Part shown: in pieces, positions 1 through 8,420 of the stretch
How positions within the stretch are numbered: position 1 is the stretch's first letter
Layout: each line of letters starts with the position of its first letter
Assembly: GCF_021545785.1 (NCBI RefSeq)
Contig: NZ_CP079801.1
Location: 310,001-374,000, forward strand
Direction: 5' to 3'
From: Halopseudomonas maritima
Lineage (GTDB): Bacteria > Pseudomonadota > Gammaproteobacteria > Pseudomonadales > Pseudomonadaceae
DNA: 64,000 bases
Notes under the pieces: model-generated
What the model was told of the DNA's origin: nothing
Database searches by the model: none
The model's input: only the letters and a program-made list of their open reading frames with translations
Made by a program: the position numbers and the translations under genes

Positions 1-347
1 AGGGATCAAATAGATGTATTGCATGGAGAGGCTCCTCTGCTTACGGAGATCCGGTGCCCACTTCCGAGATCCACACAGGGAATCCCAAAGATATGAAAGT
101 AAGAAGAGAATCGTCCCGTTCGGGTTCGCCAAGGTGGGCAGCAGGTTTCGATCCAACCTGCCCAAAGCTTACGAGCTGCTGCTTTGTGATTTCAAGCGTT
201 TTCTCATATGCAGAGCTCGCCTTGGAAGACCTGAATCAGGCTCTCACTCAAGGGACTGCAGTGTTCGGGGCGATGCAAGGTTTCAGCAAGCTCCAGCCGA
301 AGGAGCAGGCCGTTTTGCCCCTCCTACGCCGGACCGTCAGTCTCCGC
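1..347. other. Left edge of island, no convincing gene
   Basis: Several overlapping reading frames cross this stretch on both strands, but none shows a recognisable domain, a good ribosome site or host-like codon use. It lies downstream of the rolling-circle replication gene and is probably the intergenic tail of that transcript or a decayed gene. The element evidently continues to the left of the window. Confidence 0.4.
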
Positions 348-1031
348 CTACCGTCTGCTGGCGTTAAAGCCATGTGCCCTCGAACCAAACTCCTTGGTAG
401 CCGCTTTGCACAGGTAACTCGCTGCGTAGAACACGTCCTCCAGGGCTTGATCATCGCTCTGATGAAGCATCCATGAAGAACGACCGGGAGGAAGACTGAC
501 CAGGCCTGAAGCGTTGTGGTAGTCGACCCCGATAGCGCTCGCCCACGCGCCCCTGATGCGATTGTAAAGGCAGTCAGCATCTGGATTGGTGTAGTCCCCC
601 ACTGACCGATAAGCATCACCGTTGAGCAAAAGCAGAACGTGGTAATGGGGCCTGCCACTCTCCTGGCCTACCTCTCGAGCCCAGACGTATCTGAGGTGGT
701 GCTTGTTGGCCTTCCCGTCTCGTGCTTTCACACAAGCATAATTAGAGTCGAGACGGTAACGCAGGCTGGCTATGAAACGCTCCATGACAGAATTCGCGGT
801 CGCCTCAGGAGGTAGATCCGCACGCCTGCTGTACCTCAGGTCTATGCGCACGGCAAATACACGTGGAGTGGCAAGGCTAGCGGTGATGATGGTTCTGAGG
901 AGCTTGTCGAGGTACTCCTCCACGGCTGGGCCTTGGGCTACTTGGATGGGTAGGCCTTGATAAGGGCTACTGAATACCAGTCGCTGGTTTGTGTTGAAGG
1001 GGTTACGTTTGTAGTGGTGGTCGTCGCTCAT
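348..1031 (-). CDS. Rolling-circle replication protein, inovirus Gp2 / YagK-YfjJ-like
   Basis: This 227-residue protein resembles the inovirus Gp2 (YagK/YfjJ C-terminal) family of HUH-type rolling-circle replication initiators found in filamentous-phage-like and satellite elements. The sequence shows the metal-binding core GRPHYHVLLLLN in the middle and a Tyr-containing helix (FYAASYLCKA) about 60 residues later, the spacing expected for the histidine pair and the nicking tyrosine. The start was placed at the second Met because a Shine-Dalgarno-like GGAG lies at the right distance before it; an upstream ATG at 1055 would add eight residues. It sits downstream of an AlpA-type regulator on the same strand, a usual pairing in tRNA-integrated elements. 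Nicking and joining are family knowledge; activity here is inferred. Confidence 0.82.
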   Translation of the reverse strand: MSDDHHYKRNPFNTNQRLVFSSPYQGLPIQVAQGPAVEEYLDKLLRTIITASLATPRVFAVRIDLRYSRRADLPPEATANSVMERFIASLRYRLDSNYACVKARDGKANKHHLRYVWAREVGQESGRPHYHVLLLLNGDAYRSVGDYTNPDADCLYNRIRGAWASAIGVDYHNASGLVSLPPGRSSWMLHQSDDQALEDVFYAASYLCKAATKEFGSRAHGFNASRR

Positions 1032-1346
1032 GAACACTCTCCTAGGTTGGTTCATAGCAACGTGTGATGTGTATAAATTTATCTATCGAGAAGCACCTCC
1101 ACGGTTGGCTCTGGTCCTTGAAGGACCATCGCTGACGGTGTGCTCCTTCTCAGGGCTTGATAGGTGTGGACAGGATGTGTACTGGTAAATCTTGGGTGGT
1201 ACTAATATATATACCGGAGAGCCTGGCTAGGCGAACGCTTGAGCCCTGCACAAGATTGAAAGCGGATCCGTGGGAGTCGGGAGAAATAGAATTCTGGAAA
1301 GGTATTAAACACAAGAGCCCTTGGGATGTGACCCTAACCATGCGTC
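1032..1346. other. Intergenic region upstream of the Rep gene
   Basis: There is no convincing gene in this 315-base gap. It holds a short perfect inverted repeat, GGTCCTT-G-AAGGACC, at about 1112-1126, and AT-rich patches near 1070 and 1205 that could serve as promoter or unwinding sequence for the minus-strand replication gene. A 79-codon minus frame at 1150-1389 overlaps the end of alpA and has no support. Confidence 0.35.
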
Positions 1347-1535
1347 TCAACCAGCTACGTCGCGCTCTGCCACCCGCGCTGACATCCACTCTAAAATCTC
1401 GCTTTCAAGCCAAGCCACCGAACGCCCGCCAAGCGGAACCGCTCTGGGAAACGTTCCCGCGGCGATGTACTGGTAAATAGTTGCGCGGGCTAGGCCGGTG
1501 AGTGCCATCACTGATTTCAACCGAAGAAATTTCAT
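1347..1535 (-). CDS. AlpA-family excisionase/regulator
   Basis: This is a 62-residue protein built almost entirely of a MerR/AlpA-type helix-turn-helix: the pattern MALTGLARATIYQYIAAGTFPRAVPLGGRSVAWLE is rebuilt here in pieces as an HTH (TGLARATIYQYI), a wing (GTFPRAV) and a trailing helix ending ILEWM. AlpA proteins typically activate integrase or excision functions of prophage-like elements and usually sit close to the replication or integrase gene, as here beside the Gp2-like gene. No integrase is visible in the window, so its target may lie further left. Length is typical for the family. Confidence 0.85.
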   Translation of the reverse strand: MKFLRLKSVMALTGLARATIYQYIAAGTFPRAVPLGGRSVAWLESEILEWMSARVAERDVAG

Positions 1536-1615
1536 TCTGAGCGACCTCTGAACGTGGATTCAGAAGATCTGGCGAGGATGTAAAATCCTACTCACAGCCC
1601 GAAGAAAAGCACCGT

Positions 1616-2971
1616 TCAATAATCGGCATAGCGCTTATACTTCGAGAAGGTCGACATCAAGCCTGCCTCGTGGCGCACCTCGGCCGGGATGCTAGACTCA
1701 CAAATATAGTCCGTCCAGCCATCGAAAAAACCCCAATGATCAGCCACCCGAAAACAGCGCCCCCCACTATCCTCTTTTTCAATAGCAAGCACCGCGCTTA
1801 AACCTGGGGCACCTTCAGGGGGCACTGCAGAAACAAGGAAAAACTCATGCGCCCCTAAGTACCGCGGCGAAATACGCTTCAACCGTGAATAAACAGATCC
1901 AGCTAAAACCTGAGAAAACTTACAAATTAAAACCTGCACAGAAACCCCAGAAAACTTTCTAGCAAATCGTGAGGGACTTCGATCTTTAACCCAACTTGCG
2001 ACCTGAGCCAAAAATTCACCATCATATGCAACTTCACCATTAACAACCCTGTCGAGGCAGTGGGATAAAAAATGTGAAGCGCATCTCTCAACAACAAACT
2101 GAAGCATACCACACACCGCCTTTCTTCGCTCTTCAGAGAGGCCGGAGAAAAGAGAAGAAATATCATTGAAGCCTTCATAGAAGACAGCTGAATTATCGAG
2201 ACCCAAAATACTCGAAAAATCCCCCTCATCTGCCAAATCAAAAATCAGCTGCGCAGCACTTTTTCCACCAAATTCAGTGCAGGATTCAAAAACAAAAACG
2301 GAAGACCCGCTCCCAGTCGATACAATATCCGGGTGATTGAGATTCAGCAAGTAAACAGTTTTCTTAGACCCAATGAAATCCGACCCACTAAACCCCGGAA
2401 TTTTTGACCGTATTAAGCCAAAGGCATTCAACTTGAACAGTTGAGATTCTAGCCTATGCGCAGATAACCCAGTCAGCTTCCTTAACTCCGCACTACCAAC
2501 CCCCTCGACGACTCCAAACTTATTAGCACGACAAAGCAAAACAACTAAAAGCAACCGATTAGTGAGACTCAGCCTTGCCTTTAACCCCGCTCGCCCCAAC
2601 TTCGACTTCTGTTGTACCTGCTCAAGATATGAAGGACCTATAGTTCTTTTTGCCCGCAACACCCTGTCAATGACCGAACTCAAAGCGGGGGTCGATCCGT
2701 TGAGCTCGATCACGTTAGACCATCTATATCGAATCCGACGACTTCCAGCCCGACCTTCTGTACGGCAGATGCTGAATACCTCCGATTCGACAAGCTCCCC
2801 AAGTACTCGCCTAAAAAGCCGTTCCGAGATACCGGTCCTCCGCGCGTAGCATTCCAGCCCCCACCGTGATGCCAGCCCTGCAGGAAAGCAAGCTGATACT
2901 CCTGCAAGAAGCATCTTCGCCTCTGCAGACAAATTGGTACCGCTGATCTGGAGCGAAAATTGGGTCACCAC
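1616..2971 (-). CDS. Unrecognised 451-residue protein, probable winged-helix DNA binder
   Basis: I do not recognise this protein. Its N-terminal third contains two stretches that read like winged-helix domains: AEAKMLLAGVSACFP...YARRTGISERLFRRVLGELVESEVF, and after about 100 residues NRLLLVVLLCRANKFGVVEGVGSAELRKLTGLSAHRLESQLFKLNAFGLI; each is given here only as its visible framework. The C-terminal half has no familiar motif. The longest frame begins with TTG at 2986; the GTG at 2971 is preferred because AAGGA lies seven bases before it. It is transcribed away from the 462-residue gene at 3096, with a perfect palindrome between them. Base composition is AT-richer than the core genome, suggesting transfer. 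A regulatory or replication-control role is inference only. Confidence 0.6.
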   Translation of the reverse strand: MVTQFSLQISGTNLSAEAKMLLAGVSACFPAGLASRWGLECYARRTGISERLFRRVLGELVESEVFSICRTEGRAGSRRIRYRWSNVIELNGSTPALSSVIDRVLRAKRTIGPSYLEQVQQKSKLGRAGLKARLSLTNRLLLVVLLCRANKFGVVEGVGSAELRKLTGLSAHRLESQLFKLNAFGLIRSKIPGFSGSDFIGSKKTVYLLNLNHPDIVSTGSGSSVFVFESCTEFGGKSAAQLIFDLADEGDFSSILGLDNSAVFYEGFNDISSLFSGLSEERRKAVCGMLQFVVERCASHFLSHCLDRVVNGEVAYDGEFLAQVASWVKDRSPSRFARKFSGVSVQVLICKFSQVLAGSVYSRLKRISPRYLGAHEFFLVSAVPPEGAPGLSAVLAIEKEDSGGRCFRVADHWGFFDGWTDYICESSIPAEVRHEAGLMSTFSKYKRYADY

Positions 2972-3034
2972 CTGATCCTTCTTCAAGAGAAATTCTTATT
3001 ATTAGAGCATAAAACAGGGTGTTTTCCTTTTTTT

Positions 3035-3060
3035 TATCACGCGTCATATGACGCGTGATA
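3035..3060. promoter_or_regulatory. Perfect 26-bp palindrome between divergent genes, candidate operator
   Basis: The sequence is exactly self-complementary over 26 bases: the left arm TATCACGCGTCAT is followed directly by its reverse complement. Each arm carries ACGCGT. It lies in a 124-bp AT-rich space between two divergent start codons and overlaps where both promoters should be. A perfect dyad with no spacer and no T-run is better explained as a dimer binding site than as a terminator. The likely binder is one of the two flanking proteins, which is an inference. Confidence 0.7.
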
Positions 3061-3095
3061 TCATCGAAAAAGCATCATAAAAAAGGGAGTCGGAT

Positions 3096-4484
3096 ATGCT
3101 GAAAGATTGGGTAAAAAGGCACGACAACGTGGATAGAGATTGGCTAGTAAATTACCTATCCAGCCCTACCCGGCTTGGGGACCCCATAGGCAATACTTAC
3201 GAGGACATTCTGAACAGATGGGAAAGCCGACTGTTAAGCACGCCCAACCCGAAAGAAATAATGCAGGCACTGAGTGCAGCCTGGGCGACCAAATGCTATA
3301 GGGATCGCGACAAGCACAGTAGCTGCAACTTAATGCTTAAGAGCGCATCAAAGAAAAAGCTGAAAGAGCTCTCGAGCAGCTTTAAGATAAGCATGGGAGC
3401 AGTTGTTGACGGGCTGCTTTTGGGCGAAGGTCCTCACCAAATTTCAAAAGAAGTCCGAACCGAAAAAAGAGAGAAAAGCAGACAGATTGCAAAGATGAAA
3501 AAGGAAAATGTCGAGGAGAGATGTTACTCAGAGGCATTAAACGAAATGCTTACAGCTGCCATAATTGAAATATCAAGACTCAAACTATCAACTCCCAAAG
3601 AGAACGACAAAACACCCCCATCAGCTTGCGTCGTTGCACAAGCTGCCGAATTGGAAGTTAGGGAAATCGCCGTTGGATTAGGACAAAATCTCGCCCTTAT
3701 GAAAAGGCTGCGCCAAGGACACACTTTTGACCTAGAGTACATAGGCAACCGACTAAAAACGGGAAATAGTAGCCCACTTGCGTTGAGGCCACACAGTATT
3801 AGGCGCAAGCTCTCTCTAGCAAACCTGCCCAGCCCTAGAGCAAGGCTAAGCGAAGCAGAGCACCAGTTAGCGCCAGTGCAAGAAATTTTAGATGGGAGCT
3901 GGCTCTCGCCAGGAAACATACTAACTATCAGCGGCCGCGCCGAACAAGACTCAAACCGTATTGCCAGCGCAATAGCGATACATCATTGCACTAATGGGGC
4001 TCGAATACGCCACACCACCGCTTTCGACTTATTTAACAAGCTAGAAGAATCAAAAAACATCCATCTAGAGCAAAAGATCTCTCACTTAAATAGCATTGCC
4101 GACCTGCTGATAATCGGAGGATGGGACAATATAGGCTGGACGGGCCGAAGGCTCGAGATACTCCTCGATCTAATTACTAGCAGAGAGCGCTTCGGGTCAA
4201 CCATTATAATCAGTAGAATAAGTATCGACGCATGGTTGGAAAACATAAAAGACGACAGAGTTATGCGTCAAGCATTCTCTTCCAAGCTACTTGACAACTC
4301 ATACAAACTCACAATCACCCCAGAGCCTATAGCCAGCGATACAGAAGCGTTAAAGACCAGTACTGGAAAAACCTCAATAGCCAGTCGCTTTACATATTAC
4401 AGCATGATAAAGAACACCGGGCACATCAGCGTTCCGCTCACCTCTCAGCATTGTATTACCCACATACTTTCAACTAAAAAATGA
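3096..4484 (+). CDS. Unrecognised protein with a degenerate IstB/DnaC-like AAA+ region
   Basis: This 462-residue protein matches no family I can name as a whole. Residues about 275-410 follow the layout of IstB/DnaC-like ATPases: NILTISG (where Walker A should start), HTTAFDLFNKLEE, ADLLIIGGWD (Walker B position), RFGSTIIISRISIDAW and a final SKLLDNSYKLTI. The P-loop GxxxxGK(S/T) is missing (the segment reads GRAEQDSNRIA) and the acidic Walker B pair is changed, so ATP hydrolysis is unlikely. Residues about 82-112 (KKKLKELSSSFKISMGAVVDGLLLG) look like a ribbon-helix-helix, followed by a charged, probably coiled-coil stretch to about 150. The ATG has GGGAG at good spacing. It is divergent from the 451-residue gene and shares the palindrome with it. 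Role unknown; a DNA-binding partition, replication or regulatory function is inferred. Confidence 0.6.
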   Translation: MLKDWVKRHDNVDRDWLVNYLSSPTRLGDPIGNTYEDILNRWESRLLSTPNPKEIMQALSAAWATKCYRDRDKHSSCNLMLKSASKKKLKELSSSFKISMGAVVDGLLLGEGPHQISKEVRTEKREKSRQIAKMKKENVEERCYSEALNEMLTAAIIEISRLKLSTPKENDKTPPSACVVAQAAELEVREIAVGLGQNLALMKRLRQGHTFDLEYIGNRLKTGNSSPLALRPHSIRRKLSLANLPSPRARLSEAEHQLAPVQEILDGSWLSPGNILTISGRAEQDSNRIASAIAIHHCTNGARIRHTTAFDLFNKLEESKNIHLEQKISHLNSIADLLIIGGWDNIGWTGRRLEILLDLITSRERFGSTIIISRISIDAWLENIKDDRVMRQAFSSKLLDNSYKLTITPEPIASDTEALKTSTGKTSIASRFTYYSMIKNTGHISVPLTSQHCITHILSTKK

Positions 4485-4566
4485 GTCTCATCACGCCGAA
4501 ATTACGCTAGAAGCCATATGTACAGTTCCAATACTCACCTGACACCAGCCCCGTTCCGGAGCTGAG

Positions 4567-4971
4567 TTAAGCAGCGTCCTCCGTGGCCGGTTCTGGCTGC
4601 TCAACAATACCTTCGATGAACGCCTGGCTTGGCGTTCTGCCATTCCTCATTCGACGCTGGTGTGGCCACGCGTGCTTGCAATGATGCAGATATTGATCGA
4701 AGTCCTCCTGCATCTGTTCAACGCTCTCATACCACGTCGTACGCCCTGCTACGCGGAAGTGCTTGTCCAACAAGGAGCGGCGCAGTCGCCCCACAAAACC
4801 CTGGCTCCGTGGTCGTAGAACATACCGGGTTCGGCGGCCTAGTCCTTCTAGTTGCAAGACGAGTTCTAGGGGGTAGTTATCCGGTCTGTCGCCGTATTCT
4901 CGGTCGTTACGTGGCAGCAGGACCCGGCCCCCTATTACAGCCTGCTCAGCCGCAACGGGACGCGCCACCAT
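4567..4971 (-). pseudogene. Decayed IS481-type transposase, C-terminal part
   Basis: The 134-codon frame aligns by eye with the end of an rve-type (IS481) transposase: a damaged second catalytic segment (RNDREYGDRPDNYPLEL, normally TDNGREYCG), then RPRSQGFVGRL, where the usual catalytic Glu of GFVERL is Gly, then LLDKHFRVAGRTTWYES and the terminal GRTPSQAF. The N-terminal half and first catalytic Asp are absent, and an in-frame stop lies shortly upstream of the ATG. No clear inverted repeats flank it. It is a relic inside the tRNA-Pro island and marks repeated insertion in this spot. Confidence 0.75.
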
Positions 4972-5123
4972 GTGGTACGCGCATAGCCAGCCGCAGCCTA
5001 CCTACAGGGGGGCGAGCACAGCTCCACAGACATATAGACGCTGCTAGCGCCTGGTGTCAGCGCTTAGCACTCCTCCACGAGGACAGCCTCGCCTAGGACA
5101 GCCAACATCGACGCAAAAATCCG

Positions 5124-5147
5124 GTGGGGCAAAAAGTGGGGCAAAAA
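5124..5147. repeat. Tandem 12-bp repeats beside tRNA-Pro
   Basis: Two exact head-to-tail copies of GTGGGGCAAAAA occur here, with similar CGCAAAAAT and GAGGCAAACAAAAA words on either side. They sit about 55 bp from the 3' end of tRNA-Pro, inside the presumed integrated element. Short directly repeated words next to a tRNA attachment site are typical of integrase arm-type binding sites, but no integrase gene is visible, so this assignment is inferred. Confidence 0.45.
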
Positions 5148-5159
5148 TGCGAGGCAAAC

Positions 5160-5191
5160 AAAAAGGGGCTAGACCGTATCGATCTAACCCC
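5160..5191 (-). terminator. Terminator of tRNA-Pro
   Basis: On the minus strand the arms GGGGTTAGA and TCTAGCCCC form a stem with one G-T pair, followed by a run of five T. It lies 10 bases beyond the tRNA 3' end, so transcription of the tRNA now ends inside the junction of the integrated element. Confidence 0.75.
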
Positions 5192-5201
5192 TTGATTTGA
5201 T

Positions 5202-5279
<78 letters not shown>

Positions 5280-5354
5280 CGATGCTTCGGTTTGTCTGCC
5301 GAAGCGGGTCGCATAATACATTAACTATCTGAAATGAGAAAGTTTTTTTTGGTA

Positions 5355-5714
5355 TCAGCGAACGCGAAGCACGTTGAGCACTTCTTCCAGCTCGGCAATT
5401 GTCTGACGGATCAGTTGCTTGTACTGGGTGAGGTCTTCCCGTGCTTCTTCACCGGACAGACGCTGACGCGCACCGCCGATAGTGAAGCCCTGATCGTACA
5501 GCAATGCACGAATCTGGCGGATCATGAGGACATCCTGGCGCTGATAGTAGCGTCGATTACCGCGACGCTTGACCGGCGACAGCTGCGGAAACTCCTGTTC
5601 CCAATAACGCAGAACATGGGGTTTCACTGCACACAGCTCGCTGACCTCACCAATGGTGAAATAGCGTTTGCCGGGGATAGCCGGCAATTCGTCGTTATGG
5701 CTGGGTTCCAGCAT
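5355..5714 (-). CDS. MerR-family transcriptional regulator
   Basis: This 119-residue protein has an N-terminal MerR helix-turn-helix (KRYFTIGEVSELCAVKPHVLRYWEQEF) and a wing with RRYYQRQDVLMIRQIR, followed by a predicted dimerisation helix (LTQYKQLIRQTIAELEEVLNVL). There is no Cys-based metal site or long effector domain, so it is a short MerR of the type that always follows ihfA in pseudomonads. Its start overlaps the end of ihfA by 20 bases, indicating translational coupling at the tail of the thrS-ihfA operon. The regulated genes are not known to me. Confidence 0.9.
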   Translation of the reverse strand: MLEPSHNDELPAIPGKRYFTIGEVSELCAVKPHVLRYWEQEFPQLSPVKRRGNRRYYQRQDVLMIRQIRALLYDQGFTIGGARQRLSGEEAREDLTQYKQLIRQTIAELEEVLNVLRVR

Positions 5715-5997
5715 AGGCTTCTACTCGTGCCTTGAGTTTTTGTCCTGGGCGAAAGGTCACTACCCGGCGGGCAGTAATGGGTATTTCTTCGCCGGTCTTG
5801 GGATTACGGCCGGGGCGCTGACGCTTGTCGCGCAGATCAAAGTTGCCGAATCCCGACAGCTTGACCTGTTCATTGGTCTCAAGTGCATTGCGAATTTCTT
5901 CGAAAAACAACTCGACCAACTCTTTGGCTTCGCGTTTGTTGAACCCTAACTCTTCGTACAGCCGCTCAGCCATTTCCGCTTTTGTCAGAGCCCCCAT
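5695..5997 (-). CDS. ihfA: Integration host factor alpha subunit
   Basis: The 100-residue product has the HU/IHF fold throughout: start MGALTKAEMAERLYEELGFNKREAKELVE, the beta arm with GFGNFDLRDKRQRPGRNPKTGEEIPI (the DNA-intercalating Pro lies here), and a closing VVTFRPGQKLK; shown as its landmarks. With IhfB it bends DNA sharply at specific sites, acting in transcription, recombination and replication. The gene starts 5 bases after pheT and overlaps the MerR gene, the conserved pheST-ihfA order of gammaproteobacteria, so it is co-transcribed with the translation genes. Confidence 0.97.
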   Translation of the reverse strand: MGALTKAEMAERLYEELGFNKREAKELVELFFEEIRNALETNEQVKLSGFGNFDLRDKRQRPGRNPKTGEEIPITARRVVTFRPGQKLKARVEAYAGTQP

Positions 5998-6002
5998 TTG
6001 AC

Positions 6003-8381
6003 CTATTTCCTTAGTGTGGCGTTGAACCCTTGCTCCAAGGACTGCAGCACTCTGTCCATGACAGCATTCACCTCGTCATCGGTAAGAGTGCGCGACGAAT
6101 CCTGCAACGTCAAGCCGATTGCCATGCTTTTTCTATGCGGATCAATACCTTTGCCCTCATAAACATCAAACAACCTGAGGTTCTTGAGGTGTGCGCCGGC
6201 TTCCGCACGGATGCAGGACAGCAAATCTTCAGCCAGCACGGTACGGTCCACCACCAGCGCTATGTCCCGTCTGACTTCAGGGTAGCGGGACAATTCCTCA
6301 AAGCGCGGCAATTGACCTTGGCAGATCTTTGCCAATGCCAACTCGAACACAAAAACCGGGCCGTTAAGGTCCAGATCGGCCACCAGCTGCGGGTGCAGCG
6401 CGCCCATCAGACCTACCTGCTCGCCGCCATTGAGGATGCGCGCGGACTGGCCCGGATGCAGCGCCGGGTGCTCAACCGGTTCAAAGCGGAAGGTTACGCC
6501 GGCAGCGCTCTGCGCCAGAACAGCCTCTACATCGGCTTTCACGTCGAAGAAGTCGATCTTCTCTGCGCCGTTGGCCCAGCCTTCCGGCTGGCGGCTACCG
6601 GTGACGATGCCGGACAGCATGACTTCCTGCTGCAGGCCATCGGCAGCGGGAATAAAGCGCTGACCGCTCTCGAACAGACGCACGCGACCCTGCTGACGGT
6701 TCTGGTTGTACTGCACAGCCTTGCTCAGGCCCGGCCACAGCGAGGGACGCATGACGGCCATGTCGCTGGAGATCGGGTTGGCCAAGGCCAGCGGCTCGAT
6801 CTGCGGCTCAAACTGCTTGCTCAAACCAGGCTCGATGAAGCTGTAGGTGATCGCTTCATGGTAACCACGGGCAACCAGCAGACGGCGCAGCGCCGGCAGC
6901 TCGCCGCGGGTTTCAGGCTTGCCGGCCAAAGTCAGGGCCGCTGTCGGCGCGCTGACCGGCAGGCGGTTGTAGCCATACAGACGGGCCAGCTCTTCAATCA
7001 GATCCACCTCGATGCTGATGTCGAAGCGGTGGCTGGGCACATCTACCTGCCACTGACCCTCTGCCTGGGCGCTGACACCCAGACCGAGCCCCTTGAGGTA
7101 ACCCACAACGTCGGCTTCGCTCATTTGCATGCCGAGCATCTGGGTGATGCGTTCGTTGCGCAGGGTAATCTGCTTGAGCGTAGGCAAGGCGCCCTGCTCT
7201 ACCGCCTCGATAACCGGACCCGGCTCGCCGCCGACGATCTCCAGGATCAGTGCAGTAGCACGCTCCATGGCTTCGCGCTGCAGCTGCCAATCTACGCCGC
7301 GCTCAAAGCGGTGCGAGGAATCGGTATGCAGGCTGTAGCCACGCGCCTTGCCGGCGATGGCGATGGTGTCGAAGAAGGCGCTTTCCAGGAACAGATCACG
7401 GGTGTTCTCGCTAACACCGCTGTGCTCGCCACCCATGATGCCGGCCATGGCCAGCGGGCGTTCGTGATCGGCGATGACCAGGGTGTCGGCACGCAGGCTG
7501 ACTTCCTGGCCGTCCAGCAGCACCAGCTTCTCGCCCTCTTCTGCCAGGCGTACACGAATGCCGCCCTTGATTTCAGCGAGGTCAAAGGCGTGCATCGGCT
7601 GACCCAGTTCGAGCATCACGTAGTTGGTGATGTCGACAACCGCATCAATGCTGCGGATATCGCTGCGACGCAGGCGCTCGACCATCCACAGTGGCGTGGC
7701 GCGCGACAGGTCAACATTGCGGATCACCCGGCCCAGATAGCGCGGGCAAGCCTCGGTAGCAACCAGCTCTACCGGGCGCACGTCCTCGTGTACCGCTGCA
7801 ACCGGCGCCACCTCGACACGGGTGACGGCAGCGCCGTAGTTGGCACCCACTTCACGGGCCAGGCCGGCGATGGACAGACAGTCACCGCGGTTCGGGGTCA
7901 GGTCGACCTCAATGATGGCGTCGTCCAGCGCCAGATACTCACGCACGCTCTGCCCAACCGGGGCATCCTGCGGCAGCTCGTACAGACCGTCGTGGTCTTC
8001 TGAAATCTGCAGTTCAGCCGCAGAGCACAGCATGCCGAAGGATTCGACACCGCGCAGCTTGGCCTTCTTGATCTTGAAGTCTTCGCCCAGAACCGCGCCC
8101 ACCATGGCGAACGGAACCTTGATGCCGGCACGGGCATTGGGTGCGCCGCACACCACCTGGAATTCTTCACTGCCGTTGCTGACGCGGCAGACGCGCAGCT
8201 TGTCGGCGTCCGGGTGTTGCTCTGCGCTGAGAATCTCGCCCACCACAACACCGGAAAACTCGCCGGCTGCCGGGGTAACGCTATCTACTTCGAGTCCGGT
8301 CATGGACAGGCGCGCCACCAGCTCATCACGGGAGATGTCGGGGTTCACCCAGGTGCGCAGCCACTGTTCACTGAATTTCAT
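6003..8381 (-). CDS. pheT: Phenylalanyl-tRNA synthetase beta subunit
   Basis: At 792 residues this matches the usual bacterial PheT length. In order it shows a tRNA-binding OB domain near residues 40-150 (VVGEILSAEQHPDADKLRVC), the B3/B4 editing domain, which removes mischarged Tyr (centred on HAFDLAEIKGG), the B5 domain, the catalytic-like core, and the C-terminal anticodon-binding FDX-ACB domain (SRYPEVRRDIALVVD). It joins PheS as an alpha2-beta2 enzyme that charges tRNA-Phe in the cytoplasm. The gene begins 39 bases after pheS and is followed by ihfA after 5 bases, within one operon. Confidence 0.97.
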   Translation of the reverse strand: MKFSEQWLRTWVNPDISRDELVARLSMTGLEVDSVTPAAGEFSGVVVGEILSAEQHPDADKLRVCRVSNGSEEFQVVCGAPNARAGIKVPFAMVGAVLGEDFKIKKAKLRGVESFGMLCSAAELQISEDHDGLYELPQDAPVGQSVREYLALDDAIIEVDLTPNRGDCLSIAGLAREVGANYGAAVTRVEVAPVAAVHEDVRPVELVATEACPRYLGRVIRNVDLSRATPLWMVERLRRSDIRSIDAVVDITNYVMLELGQPMHAFDLAEIKGGIRVRLAEEGEKLVLLDGQEVSLRADTLVIADHERPLAMAGIMGGEHSGVSENTRDLFLESAFFDTIAIAGKARGYSLHTDSSHRFERGVDWQLQREAMERATALILEIVGGEPGPVIEAVEQGALPTLKQITLRNERITQMLGMQMSEADVVGYLKGLGLGVSAQAEGQWQVDVPSHRFDISIEVDLIEELARLYGYNRLPVSAPTAALTLAGKPETRGELPALRRLLVARGYHEAITYSFIEPGLSKQFEPQIEPLALANPISSDMAVMRPSLWPGLSKAVQYNQNRQQGRVRLFESGQRFIPAADGLQQEVMLSGIVTGSRQPEGWANGAEKIDFFDVKADVEAVLAQSAAGVTFRFEPVEHPALHPGQSARILNGGEQVGLMGALHPQLVADLDLNGPVFVFELALAKICQGQLPRFEELSRYPEVRRDIALVVDRTVLAEDLLSCIRAEAGAHLKNLRLFDVYEGKGIDPHRKSMAIGLTLQDSSRTLTDDEVNAVMDRVLQSLEQGFNATLRK

Positions 8382-8420
8382 TATCGATTCCTGCTGTCAA
8401 AAGGGTTGCGGGTGCGGCGC

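Noticed and set aside
1150..1389. 79-codon minus frame between Rep and alpA
   Set aside because: Overlaps the end of alpA in another frame and shows no domain or ribosome site.
6030..8003. 657-codon plus-strand frame antisense to pheT
   Set aside because: Shadow frame with no recognisable domain; pheT is complete and in a conserved operon.
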